The notes beneath the pieces are model-generated. The model made no database searches and was not told the origin of the DNA. It was given only the letters and a program-made list of their open reading frames with translations. Both the position numbers and the translations under genes were made by a program. From Antennarius striatus (lineage: Eukaryota > Chordata > Actinopteri > Lophiiformes > Antennariidae): a stretch of DNA of 64,000 bases. The stretch spans positions 6,817,501-6,881,500 of the forward strand of contig NC_090785.1 in the NCBI RefSeq assembly GCF_040054535.1. The letters are read 5' to 3'. Below, one piece after another: positions 1-14,140 of this stretch (within the stretch, counting starts at the first letter, position 1; each line of letters begins with the position of its first letter).

Positions 1-214
1 CTAAGAAGTTCCAAATTGTTATTTGTGGATGCTTCACATTCACATCCAACCCACTATCCCAGATAACCGAGAACGTACACAGACATTCAATCCACTAAAG
101 ACGGTCTTCACAGGATCTACAATTTAAAGATGGGGACCCAAGATTAGCATTACCACGAATCAAGTGTGAAACATGGTCAAAATTTCCCCTTTTGCTCCTG
201 CAGTAGCTGTACTG

Positions 215-721
215 AGGCTCTGTCCACACAATGATGGATTTTTTGAAAAAGCAACTTTTTCGCGTCCACACGACAGCGTTTTCAAAAAAAATCTCCATCC
301 ACACGTAAACGCATACATGTGTTTTCGAAGACTGCTATAAGCATGCCAAACCATGTGGCGGCAGTATTGAGTCAAATTTTATCCAATAGGAATCCTCAGT
401 GTTTTGTTGTCACAAAACACCTGCAAGAATGCTGCCATCAACAAGGTTCGTACATCCATCATGTTTGTACACACGGGCCCATAAATATGACGTCACAGCG
501 GTTTTCGTCGCAGGCAAGACATCAGCATTTTTAAAAAGTTGCGGATACACCGTCCACACGACAAAGCAGACCCACCGTTTTTTTAAAAATCCACCTAGGC
601 CAGCGTTTTCAAAAAGTTGTATTTTCGTTTCGGATATCTGTGTTGTCGTGTGGACGGAAGGCGTAAACGCAACAAAAAAGTTGCGTTTTCAAAAAGTTCC
701 TGCATCGTGTGGACGGGGCCT
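215..721. mobile_element. Non-autonomous DNA transposon (MITE), copy 1
   Basis: The two ends are inverted copies of each other: the left begins AGGCTCTGTCCACAC and the right end reads back as AGGCCCCGTCCACACG. Both ends are followed inward by runs of the type ACTTTTTGAAAACGC, and internal sub-copies of the 'gtccacacg...gcgttttcaaaaa' motif occur in both orientations. There is no transposase. A second copy of the same family lies inside an rpl39 intron (61016-61634). The terminal sequence suggests a fish hAT-like or other TIR element, but no clear target-site duplication was seen, so the superfamily is left open. Confidence 0.75.
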
Positions 722-3700
722 GAGTAACAGCGAGTAAAGCCTGTTACATATCTGTACTAAAGTTTGCCAGAATTAGTGTGTGAATTCCAGAAATGTGATT
801 TGTGAGGTCACAGTGACTTGACATTTATCATGACTCCAAGTCAGGATTCATGCCAGAGGAAATAACATTTTCTCAAAGTGAACATGAAATGTTGCATTCA
901 CAAGAATGAGGCCAACAGAATAATCACAGAAAAAAACACAATGACGCCGGTCTGGAATATCACCATTGAAGAGGCTCAATAAAAAGGTTCACATTGTCAA
1001 ACTGTTTCTACTAAATTGTTCTTAAAGGCTAACAGTTATAAATCAATGACTATGTTCTGAACTAAATCATAGGCCACTACAAATTAAAACATTTTCACAA
1101 AACTCCAAATCCTTTGACTCTGGACCATCAGAGAAAACCATAAAAATTACATTTCAAACATTATGAGAAATCAATGATCAGTTTCTGCTCATTACTTTCT
1201 TGGTAATTATCTAATTATCACTGATGAAAACATGCATGAATTACAGTCTTAAAACTAATATTGATACTGATAGCATGACTACGATGTGATGCTGTAATCC
1301 GTCAATCAGCCTCTTACTCCTCCAGCAACTGTCTCACAGCTGCCTGTTCCATGACAGCCTGAAGAGGATTATGTGAGGCAAATGCTGGCCTACTCCACCC
1401 TACAGCATGGTGACTGTCAGTCGCAATAACAACCAATTAGAGTCAGGATTCATGAACAAATGGAGCATTCCCAGAAGGCCCTACTTCCCCCGCTTTAGTC
1501 TCCTCAGCTGAGCTCATTGTTGACCATGAAAGGAGGTAATTTAAGGCAATTGAATGACTATGCAATGACTCACTGTGCATGTGGTGAGTGCAAACATTGT
1601 CAGATGCAAGAGCAGGACCAGGGCAAACTTTGCTTATCAGCCATTTTCAGCTCGGGTTACAAATATGCTGATTTTTTTCAGGCGAAATGGCTATTGAGCA
1701 GCATTCTAAGGTGTTTATGACCCAACACATGACAGTCACAGGACCTGAAGATGTCTGGTGCTGGTGTCTGAAATGAGTCGTATTCCATGGGGTCAATGAA
1801 CGTTTGCAAAACAATGATTTAACCCACATCATGTGGTGCTGATACAGTTTGGGTCACCTGAAAGACAGATGTACAGATGTTTCGTTTTGCCAGTTCAGCT
1901 TTGAAGAGAAATTACAAGATGGCAGAATAGGAGTGGTCTCACTACTGCTATGTTATTGAATGGTTGTCAGCGTATTATGCTTGTTTTTGCAGGATCCTCC
2001 GGGTTCCTGCAGAGGAAATGACTCAGTGATATGAGGCTCATTCCTGGAACTCTGTGATAGCCCATATGGGCATCGGAGCATCCTGGTCATCATTTCTGAA
2101 TAGTGGTTCCCTTTTGGGTATGTTTTCATAAAGACGTCAGTAAACACAACAGTATGTAATGATAGCAAGAGCAATGCGGCCAATTCGGCAAAGCAAAGAC
2201 ATGGTTCAGTGCAATAGCAGGATAAGTCTGTCAATCTATGTATATTCTACATTTCATGCTAATACTACTACTCCAGCACTGTCAGCAACACCCCCAGAAA
2301 TACTACTTTGTGTACATTATTTTCTGTGTTTTCTGCATTTTAATCATTGTCCAACCTTGCATAATACAGAATGTCTCGCCACTTTTTCGAATCCACTTTG
2401 ACAAGCTTAAAAAAAGAGCGCTTTCACCGCAATTCGCAAGACGCATCACGAGTGTGGTGATAAAATGATAGAAATGGGTACAAAGGCAGGCAAAGACACT
2501 GGCTAATAATGTGCAGCTGCAGAGACAGGGCATCAGAAACAGACAGCACACTGTGCACTGTGTATGAGCCAGCGCTTACTATGTCCGACTTGAAGTAGGA
2601 GACATTTGGAAATGCCTCCTACTTTGCCATACCAAGGCCAAACCAAGGCTGAAAAGAAAACATCCCCCGAGCACAAGTTTTCAGAGGAACAAAATTTAAT
2701 CTCATCTCCTACAAAACTTGTACTTTTCCATTGGGTTTTGAGAACTTAGCTGGCCCATGTCCACAGTGGCAACAGATGTTTGTGCCAATTATCACAGTAA
2801 GAAGAATGAGGTGGCATTTTTGGAAGATTAGATCTCTGTAGAATAAAAATGTTCCATACAATAGGGGTAAATTCAACTAAAATCCTTTGTGACCAAAAGG
2901 TTGGAAACACCTCTGGAGAACAGATTGAGATGTAATGACAACCAGAAATTTGGATGACGCATTTTAAAATGAGAACAAAAAACACCTACAAACTGACCTG
3001 TGAATCTTGCACAGGAACAGCATCACTGAGCAGTGGGTTTCTGCAGCTTCCTGTCTGTTAAACCACATTCAGAAGAAAATGTCTTCCTCTATGCAACAGT
3101 GGAAACTTCTCAACTTTCCTCGTTTCCTTCTCAAACAACACGGTATTACTTTTGTAGATACAAGTTTTGTGACAAAGTGAGCATTTTTATATTTACTAGA
3201 AATATCTCTGGGTGATATGCGGAGCAAAAATTACACATTTAATCCAACTTTTGAGATTGATGGAGTTTTACTGGTAAACTCAAAGTCTTCAATATTTGCA
3301 GCATAGAATTATCTTTAAGTCCAATAAATACATCAGAAAAGCAGTTTGACAATTATCTTTCATAGTGTGAGCTGTAGATGTGAGATGCAACTAGACTTTC
3401 TCACCTTTTTTTAAACCTGCTATACTTGAATTAAAGAATCACAATAGGGCTGTCAAAGCCACGCCTGCAATTTGAAGACATCCCTCCCCCACTTTGCTGA
3501 TACAAGGTGTGCAAATACAGATATCATTAAAAAGATTAACCATCCTCCTTTGGAGAAATTCAAACACATTGTTTACTCATTGGTAAGTTGGTTTTGCAAA
3601 AATTTTCAGAACTAAATGGTTCCTGCCACACAGTTTTAAATTATCAGTCAGAATGCAGAAATGAATGCATGAGTACACATTAACAAATGTGCTTTGTGGT

Positions 3701-6700
3701 GCAACTAGTCACAAACAACCACCTGAAAGAAAATACAGAAATCAAAAATCTGCCAAGGATAAATTCTGTTTTGAGTGAATATCAACAAATGTTAACCTGG
3801 TAAGGTATCAAATCCTAGCCATAAAAAAAACATTAATTCCCATCAAGATTACTATGATTGTTTTTCCGAATCCCACACTAGCATTATTTGACTTAAAAGT
3901 TTCAAACCATTTGTCAAAACTACCCCAAGCAGCTTGTTGCTATCGTGTGGCAACCCATTTCACAGATTAGAGGAAACAGGAGTTGTGAAAACGGGACAGG
4001 AAATTGCAACAAAGTTTAACCAAAAGACATTGGCACTTTCAAACATAGTTTGGATTTGTTGTGAGCTGCTTTAGAGTGGTTGAATGACTTGATGGACACA
4101 TTTAAGACTACTATGACAAGCGGCATCAACAGCAGCTCCTTTAGAAATTATCACTTAAAAGAGACATCATTTAAAAACAATGCTGCGGAATTTTTTTGGA
4201 GACATGATCCTCAAGGTGACTGGTGAAGGCATCCAACCTAGAAATGAAAATTGAATGCATATTTAGTCAGGCTTGAGGATCAGTCTTCGAGCAATGTAGG
4301 TCTACACAGGCCAGAGCTAGCAAGTGATGTGAAACTAGTTGGCATTTCAAACTGTTTCAATTTCCAAAAACCCTGTCATGACCACAACTTAATTTGTTCA
4401 CCAAATGCCATCCAATATATTTGACTCAAGAAGAGAGAAAGCAACTGGCAATATGACTTCTGGAGGAATTCAATTATGTCAGAGAAATATTAACCTGCTG
4501 GTAAAGAGTCAGCATTGCTTCCAGTGTCCTGTATCTCAATATAAATCAAATAATTCCCAAATCGGAATGATTCCCAGTGAAAAACACAAAAGAAAAAGAT
4601 AAATAACAAGCAAGTCTGTGCGTGAGTCTCAGTTGCCTCAAACTGCCCTGATGACTGCTTTATTGCTGACATATTTGAAATGCTTCATCCAGACTCTCCT
4701 GTTGTTTTGGCTGCTGTGTAGGAGCAATTTGATGCATAACTAGACTGTACAAGCTAAAGTCTCATTTTTTTTAGCAGTACACAAGTCTGAACGAAGTGTT
4801 AGGACACATACAGTACACAAGACAAATGTGTAGAATCACATCTCTGTAAAGAAAAGAATAGATAAAATTAGCACATAAGTAGCAAAGCTGAAAACAAAGT
4901 GATTCTAAAAGCAGTTTGTCCCATGTCTGATGGACTTTCATGCATGCATACCAATACTAACATGTCCCAGCACAGGTATACTGGCAAAAGAAAGAGGATA
5001 TCATATCCATAAAAGTACCTGCAGACCACTCCTGCTTGAATGAAAACAACATGACGGACAACATTCCTGATCCTTTCTTAAACTACAAACCGACATACCA
5101 TTTTACCTCTGACAATGGCAGCCATGAGGTTATGTAATATCCAATATCTTCTTTTCACAAAAAGCGGGTATTCCATTTGGAATATATATATTGTATGACC
5201 TTCACTGTTGCGATTTTCACATTGGACTTGTAACAAACTGCAAAGAACATACTCAGATGGAGGTCGGAGCCTGACTTGGAGCTGGAAACAGCAGAACTGA
5301 GTGCTGCAGAGGAGTGTGCATACCAAACAGGTCTGGACACACGCTGGCTGGTGTGTCCAACCATAGTCAGGCAGGCATCCAACACACCTATTGAGGCAAT
5401 AAAATCAACCAAATATTTGTATTTTTCTCCTGTTTTACACTTCAGAGTCAAGGTTGTCTAAATACGTAGGCTTACTCACATGAATTTGCTAACATGATAA
5501 AATCCAGTCCACTTCGGAGTAGCATATACAGTATTTTAGTCAGCAGTCAGAGAAAAAACTCATAATGATTGGACACAGGGAAAATAGCTAAATAAGTTCT
5601 GCCCTCTGGCAAAATACTGCTTGATCAATAAAACGTATTTCCTGTGTTTTTCCTATAGAAACTACAATGTAAAATCAGGGGGTTGTTTACTCATGAAAGA
5701 AGTCTCTATGCTGACCTAAGCTAAGCATCTACTGGTTGTATTTCTCCCCGTATTTCAAACATATATATTTTTGTCTTGGCAAAAAAGCAAGTAAACATAA
5801 TTCCCAAAAACATAAAACTATTTCATTCATCCTATTCCACTGTCAAGCGTAGGACAATAATACATACAAAGTGCTATTTAAACTCAGATTTTGTTAAATT
5901 ATAGTATGGCATGGCAAAACATTGTAAGATTGCTGCTTTAGCGGAGCTGTTTTCAAGATTCTAACACATCAATCTACAGTTTAACGTGAAATAACAACTA
6001 AATCAGCTCTTCTTATCTGATCCTGAAAGCTTTACAGATGGGACCTCTCAAACAGAGTTTGTTTAGCCCTCTTCAGAGAGCTTATTGGATTTCATACAAT
6101 TGGATACTGGATCAGCATGGAATTAGGCATCATTGGGCAATGTTACTCTTGAAAGTGGTAAACATGTGCTCCACTAAATCATAGGACAGAAGCTACCGAG
6201 AAGTAACTGTATGTCATAATGTTAGATTCATGTTAGATTCAGATAAAAACTACTAGGCCATGTGACTTTGACCCAACAAATGTTTGGATTGAATGTCTTA
6301 GATACCGCAACATTGCCTGTACTGGAGTCAAATATAAGAGGTTGTAGATGCACACCTTCTGTTAGTTAGTCTAGCTCCTCCTCATAGATTTCACATTGCC
6401 CTTTCTGCATTGTTAAAAAAGTGCTAAAACAAAATTCCAGGTTCTTTTGTGGATATTTTAAAACTAACATTGATTTGGTTTGTTGCCTTTCCCCAAAGTT
6501 TGGTGGAAAATGTTCTGGTTGTTTTGCCATCATTAAGTTAAATGTAAAAACAAATAAAAACAAAAACAATTTGCCATCGCCATCTCATGACGTTAAAGTA
6601 AGAGTGAAAAACAAATCCTGAACACCCTCTTTATCCACGATATTCCCATCATTTCACCATGTTTTGTGTATCATCCAGCAGATTTTATATAACCCTATTT

Positions 6701-6965
6701 AAAAAAGAAAAAAACAACAACAACCAAAATACAAACAAACAATGTGAGCAAAACAAATCGATGTGTTTGAACATATGCAGGAAAGCAGAAGGACAGTCTG
6801 TCTAACAAGATCAATATTTGAATAGGCTTTGTGCAATGCACTCATTTATGACAGTCAGGCTGTAATGGCGTATCATAGGTGCAGGAATAAAGATAATAAA
6901 TTATATAACTAGATGCTGTTTTTAATCAGGTTGCAGGACAAAAATCATATGTGATCATGTAATCA
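722..6965. other. AT-rich non-coding stretch, no gene seen
   Basis: All open frames here are short, lack splice-site-flanked coding character and match no family I recognise. No long repeat was identified. It may be intronic sequence of a gene extending left of the window. Confidence 0.5.
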
Positions 6966-6969
6966 TATG

Positions 6970-7039
6970 TGCGTGTGTGTGTGTGTGTGTGTGTATACAG
7001 ATATATGACAACATGCTTATTGGTGTATGTTTATCTATG

Positions 7040-7124
<85 letters not shown>
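6970..7124. repeat. Compound GT / CA microsatellite
   Basis: A (GT)n tract at about 6970-6994 is followed, after a 45-base spacer, by an (AC)n tract at 7041-7124 with a few interruptions. The two tracts are inverted complements and could pair as a cruciform arm. Frames reading 'CVCVCV' or 'HTHTHT' through it are artefacts of the repeat. Confidence 0.95.
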
Positions 7125-7126
<2 letters not shown>

Positions 7127-8422
7127 CCACCTTTTTATTACCCTGAAGCAGGAAGCCTGCCGATTGCCTCCTGAGGGTCTGGATTTGTGTTGCTCTGACG
7201 AGTATTACAATGCAAAAAGGCAAAGGTAAACAAGGAGTGGCTGTTGCCATGGAACAAGCAGAGGGAGAGGGCTCGTAAAGTAGGAGCTCTGAGGTGCAAG
7301 ACTAAGAGAAGTGGGCTTCATCCAGCTCTGCATGGACACATGAATGGATTTTCAAACGGCTTCCAAGTGTGTAATAAACTACATGAATCTAGGTTGTAAA
7401 ACATGTTAAGCATTTTTGTGAACATGATGACTCACTGAGAAACTAAGTAAACAACATTCTAGTACTTGCTGTGAGGTTAAAAATAGAAGATATAAATAGT
7501 TATGATGTTGTACGTGGTTTGAGAAACGCAATGCTCAATTCTCAATCGTCAACAAGTGTTGTTAATTGAGGATTACCTTGGAAAAGAATTTTAAATCCTC
7601 ATGCTATGCTACGCTAACTGGCTGGTGCTTTCAGTTTAACAGATGTGAGAGCACTATGAATGTTTTCATCCAATAGATTAAACAATTTCATTAGATAACA
7701 GTCTAATTTTAATGCAACTGGAAGAGCCACTAATCTAAAGTGTAAACATCTGCATTGTAGTAATATTTTCAACTGGGATTTACTTGATGGGCAAATTTAA
7801 AAAGAAATTAAAACGTCACTGTGGAGTTAAAAATAACCAAATAACTTCCTCATATAGCTCTAAAATGTAAAATTATGTGAAAATGTTTAATTAAAATAAT
7901 AAAAATGGAAATAACAATTAACTGCTTCTGGATATTAAGCATCTCTGGTAACTGGTAACAGGAATAAGCACAACATGACGAAAAACAATAAATACATGTT
8001 AATTCTGCTCAAGACCCTTTCATGAGGGCTGGAGATCTGAAGCTCATTTGAGTTTTGGAGTCATTCTGGGCATGACCCATTTAACTGCTGAGGCTTCCAG
8101 GCACAGACACCAATTGCAGCTGGGTATCTGTGACCAAAGCCTCTGGAAACCATGTGGGAAATCAATTTCCCTCTGTGCCTCGGAGAGAATGCCTCTTTGT
8201 TCCAAGTGATACTGCATTAAAGCCCACATGATGTTTACATTGGCATGAGGAACTGTGAAGGAGGTGACAGGACAAACCAGCAAAAACCTATTTTGCCAAA
8301 CATGTTGGTTTTATGCTCAAAGCCATCTCGCAGTTAGGAGCCTATTTTCTGAATCATGCATGGTCTAAGATTAGTACTAGCAATTTATATAATTATGTCA
8401 GTTCACCGCATCAAAGCCTGTG
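7125..8422. other. Non-coding, nothing recognised
   Basis: The interval has short frames only and no repeat family I can name. Base composition resembles the flanking desert. Confidence 0.4.
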
Positions 8423-9372
8423 CAGTGATACCTCTACTTACGAATGTCTCTACTTACGAAATTTTCTACTTCCGAAATTTCTCAGCAGGAAAATATTACC
8501 TCTACTTAGAAATTTCGACTTACGTAATGTAAAAACACAGTACGTTGATACTGAAATCTCCCACAGGTTCTTGAATGCAACATTCTCATAGCTGCTCTGC
8601 CATTGGCTATTACCTATTGCGTATCTTCCTGGCATCCCATTGGCTAAGAGGGATGCCACTCCACCTCTGTGTGGAGCTAGATCGGTGCTTATGGAATATG
8701 GAGTGTCTTCGGCATTCGGCACTCGACCCGTGAGGTGTTCTGATAGTCTTGCGCAAATATAATAACTTTTTGAGTACGTATTCGCTATGGACCCCAAGAA
8801 AGTGATGAAGGAAAGAGGAAAAGAAAATACGAAGAGTTTTTTTGTCCATACAAACAAAGCAAGAGATCGTAGAAAAGCAGGGAAAAGGGATGCGTTTGGT
8901 TGATCTCACCAAAGAATATGGCTGTAATGCATCTACAATCGCCACGTTATGAAAACAAAAGGAAGTTTAAGGAGTTTAAGGCATTTTGTGGGTGGTTGGA
9001 GAAGTTCAAAAGGAGGACTGGAATTCACTCTGTTGTTCGGCGTCGTGAGATAGGAGCGCATGAACCAAAGAGGGCAAAAAGCAAAGAGGACAGCAGTTAA
9101 AAGGTAAATGACCGTCATTATTATTCTTTACTCTATTCTTTGTTTTTTACGTTATGCACAACTCTCATTTATTGTTTAATAATCTAATCGTAACATGTAT
9201 TTGTTACATGTTTTGATGCATTTTTATGCTTTATAAAACATTTTTGTCTGAATTTTTGTGGGCTTGGAACAGGTTAGGGCATTTGCATGGAAAACGCATC
9301 TCTACTTACGTAATTTTCTACTTATGTAATTTCTTCCGGAACCAATTAATTTCGTAAGTAGAGGTCTCACTG
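8423..9372 (+). mobile_element. Tigger/pogo-like DNA transposon, internally deleted
   Basis: The element starts CAGTGATACCTCTACTTACG and ends with the inverse, CGTAAGTAGAGGTCTCACTG. The termini contain several sub-repeats of 'ctacttacg(t)aa', which is the typical end structure of vertebrate Tigger/pogo elements. Inside is a remnant of the transposase N-terminal region (8787-9100) but no DDE catalytic core, so about 950 bp remain of an element that is normally over 2 kb. No clean TA duplication was seen at the edges. Confidence 0.8.
8787..9100 (+). pseudogene. Tigger transposase N-terminal remnant
   Basis: A frame beginning MDPKKVMKERGKENTKSFF matches the start of fish Tigger-type transposases. 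A second frame, LVDLTKEYGCNASTIATL, looks like the helix-turn-helix of the pogo/CENP-B DNA-binding domain. A third, GWLEKFKRRTGIHSVVR, matches the CENP-B-type second binding motif. The pieces are in different frames (a TGA ends the first at about residue 38) and the catalytic DDE region is absent, so this is a dead fragment. It is not a host gene. Confidence 0.75.
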
Positions 9373-10026
9373 TAATTACAAAAAGCCATGTCATACATAC
9401 ATCATCGAGACACCCGTAACAGAAACGTTGAGATAAACAATTGTTTCATTAGAACACAAGTGATCACAAGTACTTTACTCGAGAAAGTACACTACTAACT
9501 AGTTAGCTTAAAGTACTGAATGCTATCAATAGGGAAATCATGATGGATGGACGGATGATGGATGGATGGGTAGATAGATATAAAGAGATAGAGACAGAGA
9601 CATAAAGATAGATAGATAATACATACAAGATTACACACACCACGAGGCAACACAGCAGTCACAATAAATGCAGATAGCAGGTAAATATACAAGGAGAAAA
9701 ACAACTATACTACAGAAACAGTCCAGCAGAAGGAAACATACATATACAATAGACATATAACATGCAAGAAAGAAGAGTGCATAAGAAGCCAGTTATTTAT
9801 CTCTCCACATTTTACAATGCATCATACCTGAAAGTTATGTTGCTTGTGTCTGTTTGTTCATTTGTTTAGGTCTGGATTTACGACATTAACAGGTTTTCGT
9901 GAAACTTGGTTCTTCAGTTGGGCATGTGTGAAATTTTTAATAGATTTTGATATTTTTACTTTTACGGTCAATCCTGCTTAAAAGAGGGCAGTATGATACT
10001 GGATAAAGAGTAATTACAATATTTTA

Positions 10027-10092
<66 letters not shown>

Positions 10093-11395
10093 AATGACGA
10101 AAGAAATAGCACTCAGATCACTTATCTAGGCAAAATTGTCACACACCAATGTAAAAATATTCCTTAAAAGTAAAGCATTCAGAAATTAAATGTAGGCTTC
10201 TTTTGTTTTATACTGGACTATTATTCTTACATTGTTGCTATTACTGGTACAATTACATGTAAACAGAATTTAATTGTAGTGCATGATCACTATGGAGTTC
10301 ATTACAACCGTTTTACACAATGTTGGGTAAATGATTGAACATATTTTACAACAACATTACTTTTGCACATAAACTCTTAATCAGCCACAAAACTATTAAT
10401 TATTTGTTAAAATATAAAAAGCATAGTAAGAAGTCCAAAACTATTTCAAAAATGTAGCAGAGTGGACGTTTGAAGTAGAAGTCAAGAGTAAAATAAAGTG
10501 CCTCAAAATGATACTTAACTGCAGCAGTAATGTTAATGTACTTACTTTCAGTGGGCATATTACGGGTGCTGCAGTGAAGAACCTACAATGTATTTTCAGC
10601 CATCTTGCAAGGAGCGTTTTGCTTTTACGAGAAAAGAATCTATGCCCTGACCGGCATGGTGCATTGCGTAATCAGGAGTGTTATCAAAAGGTGTGACCTG
10701 ATTTTCCACATATCATCCCTCTCTTTCATATGCACCTTCTTTCTCTCTGACAGAGAACAAGACGTTCTTTTCAGCCATTCATACCAGATGGGTGAAATGA
10801 GTTCTGTGGCCCCAAAATGGGGAACAAGTAGAAGGGGGGAGTCCAAGTCTTTCGCAGTTCCACTTGGGTTTAAGGTGTTGTTAACGTGAGCTGAATTTTC
10901 CAAATAAGTCTTTATCAAGAAGTCTGATATGCTAACTTTGTAATGTGTGGGATTAAGTGTGTTCAAACTTCACCATATCCACTAAAGCAAACATAAAAAA
11001 CTCTGATGAGAACAAAGCCAACTACTGAATGTTTTTGGAACACGGCTCGTTTCATAATCACTGAAACTACATGTAGCATGGATGACAAGAACAAGGAGAG
11101 AGACACTGGGCTCTGTGTTCATGTATAATTATTACAGCTGGTCCAATATGTGCTCCAGAATAAAGGGCTACCAGTCCCAGCGTGTTCGGAGTATGAGACA
11201 GTTGCAACATGGGGAGCACTTGCTCAATAGATTTGCTTTAATTCAAAAAGGGAGGGTTTGCTAACTGTAACTGCAGGACACTAACAAGCAACTCACAAGT
11301 TGTTTTGACCTTTCGAGCACATCTGTGTCTTTAGGACCTGGAGCAGATTGTGCATTGCTCAGTAGCAATGGCCTTTAGGGTGGGGTGGGGGGTGA
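9373..11395. other. Non-coding with simple repeats
   Basis: The interval contains an imperfect GATG/GATA tract (about 9541-9622) and a pure (GT)n microsatellite of about 60 bases (10029-10088). No supported exon was seen. Confidence 0.6.
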
Positions 11396-11396
11396 C

Positions 11397-11521
11397 ATTA
11401 ACTTTACTTCTTCTCCTTTCGGCTATTCCCTTCAGGGGTCTCCATAGCAAATCAGTTGCCTCCATCTAACCCTGTCTTCTGCATCCTCTTCTCTCACACC
11501 AACTACCTTCATGTCATTAAC
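11397..11521 (-). mobile_element. RTE/Rex3-like LINE 3' fragment
   Basis: On the minus strand this reads as the extreme 3' end of a reverse-transcriptase LINE: the phrases 'gttagatggaggcaactgat' and 'cccctgaagggaat' are shared with the longer copy at 51203-51475. It is truncated at about 125 bp. Confidence 0.7.
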
Positions 11522-13700
11522 TTTACTCACCCAGTTTATCAAGGTTGAACACAGACATTCAGGCTTCAACTCTGATTAAATCTATCCATTCCTTGTCATA
11601 GTATGATTTTCCAGCCGGATGATGAGGCCTGTGGGTGAACTACATTATATATGTATACACGGTTTTCAGTTTCAGTCCACTGGTTCACTCATTTTCCCTC
11701 AGTGACAAATCTCATCACAAATCTTACAAGAGAGAAAGACTTTCTTTCCATCTTACGAAGCACAAGGCAAAACTCTAGTGGTTTGCTTTAGTCATGAAAT
11801 TCCAACCTTTAAATATTTTGTAATTTTTCATAATTTTTAAAGATTAATCATCTCTTGGCCAAAAACACTAGCGTTCTATTTGAAGCATGAATCTTCAACA
11901 TGAAAGTAAATAATCCTCCAAGTTTAGGGTTCTTGGCATGCCTGGACTGCAGCAATTAACTCCTCCTTACCTCCTCCTCCCATCAGGTCCCACTATTGCA
12001 ACGCCTTCATCACGTTGCTCAAGCCTAATGATCTAATTACAGGCTATGACATGTTGACTCTGTATTGAAAGGTGAGACAAACCTGACACTACTGTCCAAC
12101 CTCCTTTTCTTTAACAGCCTGTATATCTTCTGAATGAGACACAAATAAAGCTTCACTAAACTCCACCAAAAGTGTGATTTTATCGTGTGTCCAACAAGGA
12201 CCTCATTTACAATCCAAATTAGGGCGTACCTGGGACTGTGTGAGGGGAAAAAAATGCAAACTTGTGTCTGCTTAGACACAAAATAGCTTTTAACTCATTA
12301 GGCCATGCCCTGATGGTAGAGCCAAAGTAAGTACAAGACAAACAATACCGATAGATCCAAACTTGACAACTGTTCGAAAACTGGGCAAATCAAGATATTT
12401 GTTCACCATTCCACCTCAACCAGAAGTTATGTGAGAAATTATAACAAATCAATTTTGATTGCCAAGCTGATGAAACAATCACAAGATTATGTATTTCCAT
12501 AAAACAAGTTGACTAAAGGTAATTGATAATGTTAGGTTGGCAAAGGTTCAGGGCACTTCCAGTATTCAGAGGACCTTGTTGCTATGCTGTTTAGTACAGC
12601 TTCAACAAAAGATGGCTGTAAAATCTACATGGTGTTCAAACTGCACCAGTATTTATTTAGTGGCATACGTGTGATGTGTGCATGATGTCTTCTGTGGTGA
12701 ACAAGTGTGCAGAGTAGATTTCTGGTGAAACAGGAAGTGTGTTTTTATTTCAGCAGCACTGAACAACTTTTAGAAACTGATTCTCAGCAGTATGAAGCAG
12801 ATTCCTTTCAGTGGAAACACTGTGGAAGGCGTGACATCGAGTAAGTTGGATTCAGGCATCCCTCATGATATAAATGAAGACATTGTAGACATCTACATCA
12901 CATGATGGCCAACATTTTGCTTTGATGAGCAGAAGAATTTGACGCTTGAAACACTGCATGACAGATTCAGTGCAAGTCTGTATAGAGCTATTAAAGAAAA
13001 ACAAACCAGAGAGCTGATAATTTTGGTTATTACAATGTTTAGTATTTAAACTAACAACGGTGTTAATTTTAGAAGGCAATAGTGGCTCAAAATCAAAACG
13101 ATTACTACACTATGAAAAAAACATGTGGGCTTGGCTCGGGGGCTTGCAAAACACTGTTCCCGCCCTCGCTTCAGCACTCCATATAAGGCTTTAACTCATA
13201 AAAGATAAGCTAAAGACATAGTAGCAAAAGATCAGTCTTATTAGTTTTAGAAAAAGACAAATGCAAAAAAATTCAGCCCTGTGAATCGACCTCACACATT
13301 GTGTCACAGAAAACATCAACTGAGTTTGTAAAACTCATAAATGCATTGTATATAAAACCAACCTAATCACAGTATGATGAAAACCTTTTAGCTTCCTTAA
13401 AAACATTTTGATATTGATGTAAGGTTGACGTCAGATGAGTAAAAACACAAATATAAATGGCAAAAACAAACTTAATACTTGTCCCTTCAACCCTTAACCA
13501 GTAACAAGTTCTAATGAGAATAGTGCGGTTCACTCCAAGGTGCAGTGTATGGATTTAACTACCTGCCTGAACACTTACCGATACAACGTCAAGATATACA
13601 CAATAACATAATATTCATTAAAATTTCTTTACTTAACAAACACATATATTTCTACAAATGAAAACCATCAAATAAAGTGTGAACAGGAGAAAAAGAATGG
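11522..13700. other. Non-coding, nothing recognised
   Basis: Short frames only. No repeat family or splice-flanked exon was recognised. Confidence 0.4.
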
Positions 13701-13989
13701 TTCATCACTAACCTCAAACACACGGGAGTCGGGTGTCAATGTCCATAATACCAACAGAACAAGTGTCGACCTCAGTAATGAACAAAAATCAAGAGACAAA
13801 TAGACAACAAAGGAGAAAATGGAATAATCCAAGGTGCATTCAGAGGGGGTCAAAGCTATCTGAAGGTGAGGATTACTGGCCAGCCTCACGCCTTTCCCAC
13901 AGTGACAAAACAACACTGGGAAGCAAGAAAAAAAAGACAATGCAATGGCTACTGTATGAAGCAGAAAAAGGAGAAGTGCAGTGAAGTAA

Positions 13990-14140
13990 CTTGTCCTCTC
14001 CCTATGAGTCACGAAGCACTGTCGCCATTGGTGGGGGGAGTCCCAAAGCAGAATGCTTTCACCTGGCCAATCAGCGGCATGTTTCGGCCCTAAATGCAAA
14101 TGCTTTCAGGTGAGTTCTTTGTGTTACGGGGATTGGACAG
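13990..14140. promoter_or_regulatory. Candidate promoter/enhancer: CCAAT boxes plus octamer
   Basis: This GC-richer island in AT-rich DNA contains CCAAT in forward orientation (14067-14071, within CCAATCAG), two reverse CCAATs (ATTGG at 14027-14031 and GATTGG at 14131-14136) and a perfect octamer ATGCAAAT (14094-14101). Possible splice donors leave it in both directions: CAG|GTGAGT at 14110 on plus, and GAG|GTTAGT at 13713 on minus. It could be an alternative first exon or an enhancer. No coding sequence is recognised. Confidence 0.35.

Noticed and set aside
6969-7250. Frames made of HTHTHT / CVCVCV
   Set aside because: They are CA/GT microsatellite translations.
8900-9100. 66-codon frame as a possible host gene
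   Set aside because: It is part of the Tigger transposase remnant within element termini.
13668-14099. 143-codon minus-strand frame with hydrophobic segments
   Set aside because: It has no similarity I recognise and covers the promoter-like island; hydrophobic runs come from T-rich sequence.
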